A DNA stretch of 64,000 nucleotides. Source: Gambelia wislizenii. Taxonomy: Eukaryota > Chordata > Lepidosauria > Squamata > Crotaphytidae. The stretch covers positions 84,168,492 to 84,232,491 of the forward strand of contig JAUMIR010000005.1 in NCBI GenBank assembly GCA_030847615.1, read 5' to 3'. This document shows, piece by piece, positions 22,413 through 32,775 of this stretch. Below the pieces are notes generated by a model. That model did not search any database, had not been told where the DNA came from, and saw only the letters and a program-made list of their open reading frames with translations. The stretch's first letter is position 1. Each line of letters begins with the position of its first letter. The translations under genes were made by a program, and so were the position numbers.

Positions 22413-22891
22413 CTCTCTTTTCTTCGCAAACAAAGATTCAGGAAGGACTTATCCCACGCTTTCTGCAAGCGCGCTGATGACTAAAAAGGCCAATCTGAGA
22501 TAAACAAGTCCGGTTGCAAAAAGCACAGCAGAAGGTCTCCTTGGGTTATGTTTTTGAGTTGTGATTCTTTCTGCGTTGTCGTTTCTCTTCAAGACTTGTT
22601 TGTCGTGAGTTCTCAAATAAGGCTGCACCATTGGGGATAGTGCGTCTCCATGCCTCCCAATGTGAGGCCAGGGCGGACCACTGTTGGTGATCAATTTGGC
22701 CAAGCCTGAGATGTTGTTTCAGGGAGTCTTTGTATCGCTTTTTTGGAGCGCCCCTCTTACGCTGACCCGTGGCGAGTTCACCGTAGAGTAGTATTTTTGG
22801 GAGGCGATGGTCCTCCATCCTAGAAACGTGACCTGCCCAGCGCAGCTGTGTTCTCAATATCATGGCCTCAATGCTGGTGATCCCTGCTTGC
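22413..22891 (-). pseudogene. Antisense LINE 3' fragment inserted into a sense copy
   Basis: A 479-bp, 5'-truncated copy of the same LINE, in the minus orientation. On the minus strand it begins GCAAGCAGGGATCACC. It encodes MILRTQLRWAGHVSRMEDHR through WRRTIPNGAALFENSRQTSL, with KKRYKDS intact here, and ends GCGAAGAAAAGAGAG. A TCA-to-TAA change stops the frame before the C2HC finger, which is otherwise present downstream. TAGT is found on both sides (22409-22412 and 22892-22895), a four-base target duplication. Confidence 0.88.
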
Positions 22892-23283
22892 TAGTACTCT
22901 ATGGTGAACTCGCCTTGGGTCAGCGGAAGAGGGGTGTTCCAAAAAAGTGATACAAGGACTCCCTGAAACAATATCTCAAGCTCAGCCAAATTGATCACCA
23001 ACAATGGTCCACCCTGGCCTCACATTGGGAGGCATGGAGACACAGTATCCACAATGCTGCCGCCTTATTTGAGAACTCACGCCGAACAAGTCTCGAAGAG
23101 AAACGACAACGCAGAAAGAAACACATCGCGGAAACATCACCCAAGGAAGCCTTCTGCTGTGCTTTCTGCAACCGGACTTCTCTATCTCAGATTGGCCTTT
23201 TTAGTCATCAGCGCGCTTGCAGAAAACGCAGGATGAGTCATTCCTGAGTCTTCGTTTGCGAGGAAAAGCCAGAGAGAGAGAGA
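22892..23283 (+). pseudogene. RTE-like LINE RT tail, sense, second part
   Basis: Continues the copy broken at 22412, from LYGELA through the Q-x-D-H-Q-Q-W region and the ENSRRTSLEEKRQRRK segment. In this copy the codon after NSR is still CGA. A C2HC finger (CAFC...HQRAC) follows. A TGA replaces CGA at the KKR position. The element ends in a (GA)n tail at 23266-23289. Confidence 0.86.
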
Positions 23284-23291
23284 GAGAGATA

Positions 23292-23312
23292 CATGGCATA
23301 CAATATATCCAT
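23292..23312. repeat. Right copy of the ~20-bp direct repeat flanking the LINE cluster
   Basis: CATGGCATACAATATATCCA, the partner of 19910-19930. It overlaps the inner end of the right inverted arm. Confidence 0.65.
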
Positions 23313-23470
23313 ACAGTTCTTAGCATTGCAAATGCAAAGCCTTAAAATACCCATATGGAGTACAGTGTTCATGTAGAATATGAATATGCAAAGGAGTCTA
23401 CACATTTAAAATTTCTAGTATCCTAATTAGGCAACATTAATTCTGCCAAACAAATATTAAATAGAAAGGA
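23297..23470 (-). repeat. Right arm of the 173-bp inverted repeat
   Basis: Reverse complement of 18014-18187 with five internal mismatches and no gaps. The LINE cluster's 3' tail abuts its inner end, so the cluster appears to have inserted into the inner edge of this arm. Confidence 0.9.
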
Positions 23471-23477
23471 TCTTGTG

Positions 23478-24189
23478 CTCCAACGTTTAGGTGCTATACT
23501 CTAAGGACATGTATTCTTGGAAACTGCACCATTGGCACATCCAACTGGCTTCCTTAAACACTGTTACACTTGTAGGAAAACCACATGGATTATGCAGAGC
23601 TTCAATTTTATTTTATTTTTTCCAAGGACGAAAAGGTCATCCAGGGCAATAGTGGAGGGGAGCAACTATGACCCATGTTGTGCTCCGATGAAGGTTTTCT
23701 TGAAGAGCTTTCAAAGCAGGATGTAGTGGCACAGCACAGTGAAAAAATATAAGAAAATGCACTATATGCCAATGGGAAGCAAGAGAACAGGGAATGGTCT
23801 GCTTCACAATGAGAGCAACATGTACAAGTATTTGCAGCAATGTTCCAAGCTCTGTTTGTATCTCTCCTTGAGACCCTACTTAGCCAGGAAGACTTTGGCT
23901 TGACTATCTTGTACCCATGCTGTGCTGTAACTGAACTGGTAACTAAGCCTAAGCACATGTTACTGAAATGATCACATAGTCTTTTCCTGTTTAACCCTTG
24001 TCTCCACATCTTCCTCTTCTTCTTGCTTCTGTGGCATGGAATTTTTGATTATAAGTTCCTTGGTGGGTGAAAGACTGTTGTTTTTTGGTTCTTTGTGAAG
24101 CACCTTGTACATGGATGCTCCTGGAGAGATGTTGCTCATTTTCACAAGTGCACTTTGCACATTTATTTATATTTTAATTGTCTTTTATT
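23478..24189. other. Unassigned DNA
   Basis: A minus-strand open frame of 133 codons lies here (23608-24009) but shows no motif and a chance-like composition. It is not called as a gene. Confidence 0.4.
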
Positions 24190-24296
24190 TCTTGTATGTT
24201 TTCATTATGTGACTTATGATGTACCTGTTTTAACTTTGTAAGCTTCCTGGAGTTCCAGGACTTGGAAAAAGGCGAGATGAATGGATAAATAAATAA
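24190..24296 (+). mobile_element. Diverged L2-like 3' tail
   Basis: The text 'TTTGTAAGCTTCCTGGAG' and 'AAGGCGAGATGAATGGATAA' followed by ATAAATAA resembles the L2/SINE 3' end seen at 4481 and 63115. Old and partial. Confidence 0.5.
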
Positions 24297-26617
24297 CTTT
24301 ACTCAGGTACATTAAAAAAAAGAAATTAAAGAATGCAAGGAATGCAAAAAAGAAAACCAGTTAGTATCAGTTTCTTGGAGCAGAGGTGATTAGGGTTGGT
24401 AAATCCTTGGCAGGCTGTCTCACCATGCCAAGATGGCTTGTATCAAACAAAATAATAGTAGCAGAGACATCCCCTCCCTCATTCCAAAACTTTTCATGGC
24501 TGCAAATAGAAGCTAAATTTCTCTATTTGTCCTCCTTGATGGCCAAAGTCCAGGCTGACTGAATCATGACTAGATACACCAGGCTGAAAAAGATATTGCA
24601 TGTTGTGGTTCATGGCTTATCATTCTTTTTAAAATTTGAGAAGTGTGAATGTATAAATATTGAGTAAGCACCCAGATACTTTGCATTTTACATTTCATTT
24701 TGAAAAGGCAAGTTTTTGTATCAGTAATATGTAGAAGCTGATTTCACAGTAATTGTTGGAACATGTACAATTTGCATTCCTGTATTTTCAAAGTATTTAA
24801 ATGAGTTCGTGTAAATGATATACAGGGCTTAAAGGACCTTAATGTGTGAAGATTATAATGGATTTAATGTATCATGCTCATTTTGTGGGTTCTTAAGATG
24901 TATCAATGTCATTTACTACTCTGAATAATTACAATGTTCTATAAATGGTGTTACTGAGAGATTACCATACAATAGGGCCATTTAATGCTACAGTAACTAC
25001 ATCACTATATAAGATGGCATGATTCCATATTGGAAGTGTGATATTCTGCATTGTTAAACCTTTCAGCTTCATGGTATGGAAACCGTCACTTCCATGCTCC
25101 TGTTACAGATACTCTTGCTAAGTTAAGTCCAGCTTCTTTCACGTGGTTGCCAATCTTTTCCTTCCCTGTTTAGTGTGCAGTTTCGAAACTGATTTTCAAC
25201 AGCACACCAACATTTTGCTTGTAGTATGCAATGGTACAAACTGTGTGGGTGGATCTGCGAGGGCCTGATGGATATGTAGTCACACTTCCAAACAAGAAGT
25301 GAGACAAGAGGAGCTTCGGTATCTTTCATCTTTATGATCTTCTGACAAATTAAACGGAAGAGCTGCACTTCATTCATATCGGATTCATGATAATTTTCTA
25401 CCCACTTACATACATGTGTATTATTTTGTGTATGTGTGTGTTTTGCTTATTGAAATTTGTAAGATAATATGCTGCTAATATATTTTTCCAAATGTCTTTT
25501 TCAGGCATAACCATCGTATTTTAATGTTCATTGGCAAATTCAGTTCCTTGGGAAGGATGTATAAGTAGCTTGGCTTTTAAAGCTACATTTTGTGGTTCAC
25601 ATTTAAAGTTTTCAGTAATATATTCCCCATCAAGCCTTTTCTTGAAGTCTAAATTGGTTTAAAAAATTACAGCATTGAAGCATGCCTGACCTTTCGCCAT
25701 GGCACACTTGATAGCAGTTGTTTATATAGAGAATAAAATCCTGATCAATCTGACACTTAGTACAGACTTCCTGCTGCTTAGAAATGTGTACTGTAATAGC
25801 ATTTGTATGTTTTCTTTTTTCCCCAAAGGTTTCAGATTCCTTCTTCACAAGAGCACAGCAAATTAGAAGAAGCAGCGTAGTCACCATAAGAGAAAGTGAG
25901 TGATTTGGCAATTTGTATGCTATTTTATCTTGAGTTCTGTATATTTGTAATTGGTTGCATAGGGCAGAAGCAATTATTTGTGTGTTGTAAGTATGGTGTG
26001 TAGTGTATGTGTGTAGTTATTTTGTAATTCTTAATATAACTGTATACAGTTAAAGAAGTCTGACCTTTTAACCCCCTCTCACCACCAACAAGGCCGCAGA
26101 TGTTAAAGAAATATGTTCTCAGGTTGGTTGAATTCCAAGATTAAATATTGATTCCATTTTTAAGGAAGGTTTGGTTGAATTCAAGCATACTTGGTAGCTG
26201 GGAGGAAATGGTTACCTATTCAGTGGGCCATGCCTAATGACGTAACTGTATTTTAAGTCTTTTAACTATTATAAAATTCTGTGATACTGGACAGTGAAAG
26301 ATAATAATACCCTCCAGTGTGAAAACCTTGGTAAAACAAGAAGTTTTTAGTTTTAAGATAACAGAATAATGGGAAAACCCACACTCAGATGCTTCCAGAT
26401 AGGTACTGCAGACAGATATCCAAGAAGGATTAACACAGGAGAAAGGAGCTGGTTCTCAGGGGAAAAAACATGTTATTCCTTCTGTGTCTGAAAGTAACCA
26501 AAAATACCTTCCACAATTTATTTGAAGACACATACTTGAACATAGATAAAATGGGTCTGTGCCAGTGATTTTCATTTTATATGTACAACAGTGCTTCCAT
26601 CTCCATATAGAGCAGGA
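24297..26617. other. Unassigned DNA
   Basis: About 2.3 kb without a recognised gene or mobile element. It is lower in repeats than its surroundings; conservation cannot be judged from one sequence. Confidence 0.4.
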
Positions 26618-26702
26618 TGGGGGCCTCCAGATGTTGCTAGACTGCAGCTCCCCCCAATTGGAATGATGGGAAATACAATCCACCAACACCAGGAGGATCA
26701 CA
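26618..26702. mobile_element. Small palindromic MITE remnant
   Basis: The arms GCCTCCAGATGTTGCTAGAC and the complement of CCACCAACACCAGGAGG pair across 'CAATTGGAATGATGGG'. This is the design of a MITE common in reptiles ('ctccagatgttgttggactacaactcccat'). Confidence 0.65.
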
Positions 26703-28123
26703 CATCCCTGATATAAAAGCACACTTTTACTTTCATCAAATGCTTATGGTGGTCTCTCTCTCTTTCTTTCTCTCTCTCTCACACACACACAGAGGGGGAG
26801 GGATGGAGAGGAAGAGATTTTGAAGTAGGATGTCTCAGACAATACAGCCAGGTCACTTCTGTGGTAGGACAGCTGCCTGTGGCTGTGTCTAATGAGAAAA
26901 AAGGAACAGACGTGCATGTACCAGGTAACATGACAGTATATAAATAATTACAGAAAAGGTTACAAAAGAAACCTGAAAAGATCCCATGGGGAAGGAGGTT
27001 ATAAGTGAAGGTGATAAATGGCTGTCAGCCATTAAATAAATGTTTTGAAGTTCTGTCATCTGTGTGTGTAGCTTTTATAATTGAGATTCAACCTGTACTA
27101 AATGAACACTTTTGTCAGACGACATTGCTTTCTCATTCCTCTTTAACCAGTGTTTTGTTATAACCCAAGTTTCTACAATAACCTTTGAGTGCCTCTGTTT
27201 TGGCATTTTGCAGGCTTGTATTCCATGTGCGAGGCTCCTGGGAAGAAAATTTAGCTGAGATGCTCAAGTAGAGTTTTTCTCTGAGAAGCACAGCCGCAGA
27301 AATTCCTCTCAGACTTGCTTATTGTTGCAGAGAGAGCCTTTGTAATTACCAAGGGATTAGGGCAGAATATGAAAAGCCTTGAAGAAAGCAGCTTTCTAGC
27401 TGATCAGGAATGTGTGCTGCACAAACTGAAACAATCAGCCAGGTTAGTGAGGCAGAAGTGTATTAAAATGTTAAGAGTTCAAGGAGGAGGTCCTAGTGAA
27501 AACTCCTAATTAAAGAAATAAAAAAGAAGGTTTCTAAAGAATGTCATTTGATTTCTCCTGGACGAAAAGGGTTCTTTTGAGGATTGCAAATGAGATGACA
27601 GTGCTGCACCAATACAATGGACTCATCTCCTTTCCACAATAAAAGTAATGAAAACTGAGCTTAATGGTACATAAATAAAAATAATTAAATAGAAGATAGT
27701 GGTAGTGGTACATTACCTGAATTAATATACAAGATTAAGAGGCCAATAACCCAGAAACAACTTACTTACTTTGATCTTCTATATAAATTAGTCCACCCTC
27801 TTAGGCATCAGCACTCACAATTTAAATGTAGCTTTGTGTTGCATGTGTTTACTAATAACAGTCTCTGTATTTCATTGCTCCTGGAATAAGTTCTTGCAAG
27901 TGGAACTGGCCACACTTTTCTATGTCTTGTGTTCCTTTAGCAGATAAGCATCAGTAAGTGGAGATACTCAGTGTCATTTGTTGAGTGTACAACATGAACA
28001 GGATCTGCCATTTTCATTGTCTTAAAACAGTCTTCTTTCATTTTATTGAGGACTTAAACAAAAACCTGTTTTAAAGGAATCAGTGATAGATGTTTTGTTT
28101 TGATTTCAGTGGAAGTAGGATTT
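26703..28123. other. Unassigned DNA with a (CT)n/(CA)n run at 26755-26791
   Basis: No gene recognised. The segment 27180-27500 has moderately high complexity and few repeats, but I cannot assign it. Confidence 0.4.
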
Positions 28124-28600
28124 AGGGTCAGTCTATACAAAGGAATAAAATGTGGATTGGTGCACAGTAACGCCAATTCGCAGCAGCATCCATTTGTCTC
28201 CACAGTTTTTTTTTTTGCAAGATCGCTGGTATGAGAAGCTATCCATGTTTGCTGTTCACACGGAAGTATGACAGTGCATCAGGATGGTGGATGCAAGTGA
28301 ATTACTCACATTTTTATTCTTTTCAACCTGCCCTGCCGAACAGTACTTTAAAAAAAAAAAAAACCTAAATCCAAGGTGAGGTAAATGCTCTTCTGCTTAA
28401 AGAAAAAAAAAATAGAGGCAGTTTTGCTGTCTGGGTGCATGATTGCTACTGTGGAAATCCAGTATGGCGGTTCTGGCAGTTCTGGGCACTGCCTTGATAG
28501 CAAGCTCCATCCCACCCCACATCCATGCAAATCCAACCAATCAGCTATCCGCTTCAAATCAGGACAAGTGAGTACAATGAAGAATGAGAGAATGCACAAG
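28124..28600. mobile_element. Family-B-like inverted-repeat element, right end unclear
   Basis: The left edge AGGGTCAGTCTATACAAAGG resembles the family-B terminus. The interior 'CCAGTATGGCGGTTCTGG', 'CTTGATAGCAAGCTCC' and 'CCAACCAATCAGCT' matches the complement of 2700-2780. The right terminus was not found. Confidence 0.5.
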
Positions 28601-28722
28601 CACAAAACCTCTTCATGATAGCCAAATCATGGTTTGCCCATTATATATAATCCAGGTCTCTTTAATGTAAAAGATAGAACTTTTTTGCTCCACTGTAGCA
28701 ACATCAAATGTGTCTGCATCTA

Positions 28723-29400
28723 CAGTTGTCCATTCACATTCACGTGTTTCACATTCGCAGTTTTGCATATTTGTGGTTTGTAGCTGCTGCTCAACTAGCT
28801 CAAACCCAAGACCCCACCCTCCTCCCCTCTCCTCCTGTCCTGCCAACTGCACAACTCCATCTTGCTTTCTTACCTTGCACCAAAACAGCACTGCCTGTTT
28901 AAAATAGTAAGGTTGCTCCTTTCCCAAACTAAAGCTAAAAGTTGCAACCGTAGCAACACTCACACACACACCCCCGGATGCACAAATCATGCCACTCACC
29001 CACACTCACCTCTCCCCCAGCTCTCCCTCCCTCTGTCCTGAAAACAAAACACTCCATCTTGCTTTCTTACCGTGCACCAAAACAGCATGGCCCATTACTT
29101 TAAACCTTACTGTTTTAAATGGGCAGCACTGTTTTGGTGCAAGATAAGAAAGCAAGATGGAGTTGTGTTGTTGGCAGGGCAGAGGGAGGGAGAGCTGGTG
29201 GAATGGCGACTGTGAGGGGCCTGGTTTGTGTGCCTGGGGGCAGGTGTTGCTACCCTGGTGGCAGATATTGGCAGTCCTGTTGGCGGAAAAGGGAGTCTAC
29301 AATACTGTATGTTGGCGGTGGGGCTTAACTTATTTGCAGTTTTTTTCACATTTGCGGTGGTGCTCTCCCCCTAACCCCCACAAATGTGAACAGACAACTG
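28723..29400. mobile_element. Tigger-like element with internal fold-back
   Basis: 678 bp. The left end is CAGTTGTCCATTCACATTC, the right end reverse-complemented is CAGTTGTCTGTTCACATTT, and TA lies on both sides (28721-28722, 29401-29402). Inside, the block ACTCCATCTTGCTTTCTTAC followed by 'TGCACCAAAACAGCA' occurs three times: plus sense near 28853 and 29051, and reverse complement near 29118-29165. It is a longer relative of 17190-17419. Frames in this region are shadows of the repeat. Confidence 0.85.
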
Positions 29401-29402
29401 TA

Positions 29403-31662
29403 GTTTTCTTATCTGAGATCCTGCAACAGTTCTGTGTCATATAACTGTAACAGTAAATTACACAGAAAGGTTCAGGTCCCTGTTGCTGTTTGTGTTTTCA
29501 GCTTATTTGCAATCAAATCAATCAAATTTAGTTTAAATCAATTAAATAATTAGTTATCCTACATATCATTTTATTGTTTATCAGTTTGTTTGTTTTCTCC
29601 TGAAGATCATTTAGGATTTGCCTCCCTAGCAGACTGCCTCTTTCCCTCCTTCTTTGTTTATCCTTCTCTGACAATTGAGCTTCATTATCTAGGCTTAGCA
29701 GTAGTCAAAAGTTTTCTCACATATTATTTCCTATAAAAACTTTGGGAATGCTGAGAAAAAGTCTGCCCACTAGAAAACTGCCAATGACGTTACACTACAA
29801 CATTTTCATTTACTAATTTTATAAGAAAATAAGTCTTTTTAAAAAAAAACACAAAACTTGAATATAGGATTGTTCTTATCTCTCAGTTTTGAGTGACATC
29901 ATGACCTTTCTTAAACAGAGTTTTGATTTCTTTTCACTTGGCACAGAATGTGCATTTGTTACTTCTATATACTCTCCTGGTTATGTTATGCCTTTCTTTG
30001 TTATAGTCAGAATGTTTCGCTACACATTCAGGAGATAATACATGTTCTCTTCTCTATTTGCCTTTTAATTCTCAACATTCATGAAGCGTTCTACAGACTG
30101 GACTATTACAATTTTCAGACCTTACTATGGAATTAAATGCGAACACATGAGGGCAGGAAGAAACATCACAACCAGATTCTCCTTGACCTCTTCCCTCCTT
30201 TCAAACTCATAGTTGTTCATGCACTGTATTATGAAAAGAAAAGGGAAAGTAATGGCTTGCTAATTTAATTTTGTGAATTTTATCTGAATTCTAATGTTTG
30301 CAGATGACAATTAGTGCAGAAAACTTCAGCCTCAGCACATAAATGTTTGGCTTTAGGAGAAATGTGCATGGTAATTGCCTGTGGCTTTTTAAAGAGGAAA
30401 ATGGGAGTTAGTCAGAAGTTACACTGTGTAATGAAAGATCCATAGTGGCTTTGATACACTTTCAGAGCCCCAGTGTGCAGTGGTTTTCTTCTGTGATGGG
30501 AAACACTCTGTGAAGTGTGAACGCATAGGGATATTCCCCATTGTACATGCAGAGCACTTCCAGACTCATTAAGACAATAGGAAGCAGGTGCATCAGAGCC
30601 TGTATGTGCATTTTGTTTAGAGTTGGGGAGTTCTACAACAGCGATCAAATCTGAGTCCCTGGACTCTGTTTGGTAAGCTTTCAGTCAACAGGAGATGGAA
30701 CATAACCTGCATGATTTTAGCTGCACTGCACCTGTTGTAAGTCTGATGTAGAAAGCTGTATGTAATCTGTTTTCATGTCAAAATCCCATTTGAGTGAGTT
30801 GTGTTGTTTCCTTCCTCTCACTGTGTTAATTTTGAGTGCTCTTAATGAAAGCAAGTTTGCTGAATTGGGACTGAAGCTCTTGGCACCAAAACCTTTTCTA
30901 GAGCCATGTGTTCTAGAAAATCATTGTTATGACAGATCATTTGAAAGCTTTGGCTAGGAATATCTAGGATGTGTGGGAAACATGAAGCTCCTGGACCCCA
31001 CTTTTATGGATCTTTGTTTATAACTCAGGCACTAAGGTCCTATGCAGGTTTATTATGCACCTAAGGATTGCCTAGATAGGAAATTTACCCCTTCTTGCCC
31101 CCATCTTAAAGCCCTGCAGTCTAGATGACACAGGGCTTTTGCCCCATTTTGCCCCTGGGCAATCCTCATGACCACTGGGGCAAAGCTGGAGGAAGACTGA
31201 CTAAGGCCCATTGCACTATTTTTTTAAAAAAAATACTTGTTTAAATCTGCTCCAGATGGTAAAAAATTGATCGGAACCCATGTGACCACAGGAGCCCATT
31301 CCGGCATGCCAGCACATCACTGCAGCTGCCCTTTGCCTTGCTCTTCTTCTGCCTTGCTTGTCATGTGCGACTGCAATTAAAAGGGAAGTGATTTCCCCTA
31401 CTTGTGTATCATAATTAGCTGAACAGCACTGCAATAGAGTTCTAGTCCTTCATTGTTCTATCCCCCACTCCCAAATAGTATCTGAAGTAGGCTATTTTAT
31501 ATTGGTTTGGTCATTGCAGCTTTTCCTAAGGAAATATTATTTGGTTTGCTTATATAGAGGAAATATATGAGAATAAATATAGTAAGTCAACCCTGAGAAA
31601 TTTTCACAGGCTTTGCTTACATCTTTAGGATGTCTAGACTTCGGCTCCAACATCTACTTATT
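29403..31662. other. Unassigned DNA
   Basis: About 2.3 kb with no recognised gene. The stretch 31030-31200 ('CCCCTGGGCAATCC', 'GGGCAAAGC') may be an old MITE, but its ends are not clear. Confidence 0.4.
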
Positions 31663-31686
31663 TTTGTTGTTGTTGTTGTTGTTGTC
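31663..31686. repeat. (GTT)n microsatellite
   Basis: Runs of GTT; probably the tail of a reverse-oriented SINE whose body is too degraded to recognise. Confidence 0.8.
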
Positions 31687-32168
31687 TCACATTGGCCAGA
31701 TTTTTACTTTGTGCATTAGTTCCATACATGAAGCCTTTCAGTGTTTTGATGTGTACAGGACATCTGTACAGCATAATTTCTCTGTTTTCTTGCATTCTAG
31801 CTATTTTCTAATTACAAATATCATTTCTTTTTTGTCTGTGTCTTAATCACAACTTTCCACAATAAAAAGCATTTAAGGTGGCTAGTAAAGATCTTTAAAA
31901 ACAGTGTCTTGAAAACCTGAAACATATCCCAAGTTCCATTCTGATTCAAAATTGTACATGCAAGTATAAATCTGAATTATTAAACTATGGCCTCACCTAG
32001 TTTGGATTCTGTGGATGTTAGCATAGTGATTATGGATTGTTCATTATTGTCAAGAAGCCTTTAAAGATCCCACACTACTGCACTTAGGTAATATTTTACC
32101 CAACAAACTAAATGTGAGATTCCAACAGTAATCCACCTTGCAACCCATTCGATCATCAGAATATACTA
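31687..32168. other. Unassigned DNA
   Basis: Nothing recognised. Confidence 0.4.
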
Positions 32169-32775
32169 AGGTCCCATCTACACGATTTAAATAATACGTA
32201 CGGCGTGCGAAAGTTCGCACTTCCATACAAACGGCCATTTGGATGCGCCCGAATGCAAAAGAGGGGGGCCCCGGTTTTCCACCCTGAAATACGCACACGC
32301 GGCATTCGGGAAGGAAAGCGGATCACGAAGAGAAATCCGTATGCCGTTCGGATGGCTGATGGGTCTGTACAGTCTGTTCGCACACATATGAACAGGAAGG
32401 GTAATCTGATTGGCTGGCCGAATAGAGGGGGCGGGGCTAGCATGGAGGGGAATTGGGAGCAGCCGCCATGTTGGTTTCCTGGCTAGCGAGCGTCTGGTAA
32501 GTCCATGAATTTATATGTTTATTTATTTTTATTTTATATTGTAAATACGGAAAACCCGAATGTCCGCAAACCAGGAACCTTTTTTTTAAAAAAAGCTGCG
32601 GGAGATTTAAAACTGCCGCTTGGCTTGCTCGCTCCAGCCAGCTTTGGGAAGAGGGAGTCATACGGAGTTTAGGGGGCTTAAAAATCGTATAGCCGGTTCG
32701 TATGCATACGAACGACAGACTGTTCGTATTTTTTGCCCCAATACGGATTTTTTTATGATCGTATAGCCGCACCCT
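32169..32775. mobile_element. CpG-rich, young family-B DNA element
   Basis: About 600 bp. The left end AGGTCCCATCTACACGATTT pairs imperfectly with the complement of the right end (AGGGTGCGGCTATACGATC). It is far richer in CpG than the rest of the window, which suggests that methylation decay has not had long to act. It contains a perfect 18-bp palindrome (GTTCGTATGCATACGAAC, 32696-32713) and a GTGCGAA-AG-TTCGCAC hairpin near the left end. The block 'GCCGCCATGTTGGTTTCCTGG' is shared with the other family-B copies. No transposase frame and no clear target duplication. Confidence 0.7.

Noticed and set aside
23608..24009. Minus-strand frame of 133 codons with many Cys residues
   Set aside because: Cys and His spacing fits no finger or knottin pattern, and no splice or promoter signal supports it.
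27180..27510. Complex, repeat-poor segment with a 64-codon frame considered as a host exon
   Set aside because: No recognisable protein similarity and no convincing splice-site pair; conservation cannot be assessed from one sequence.
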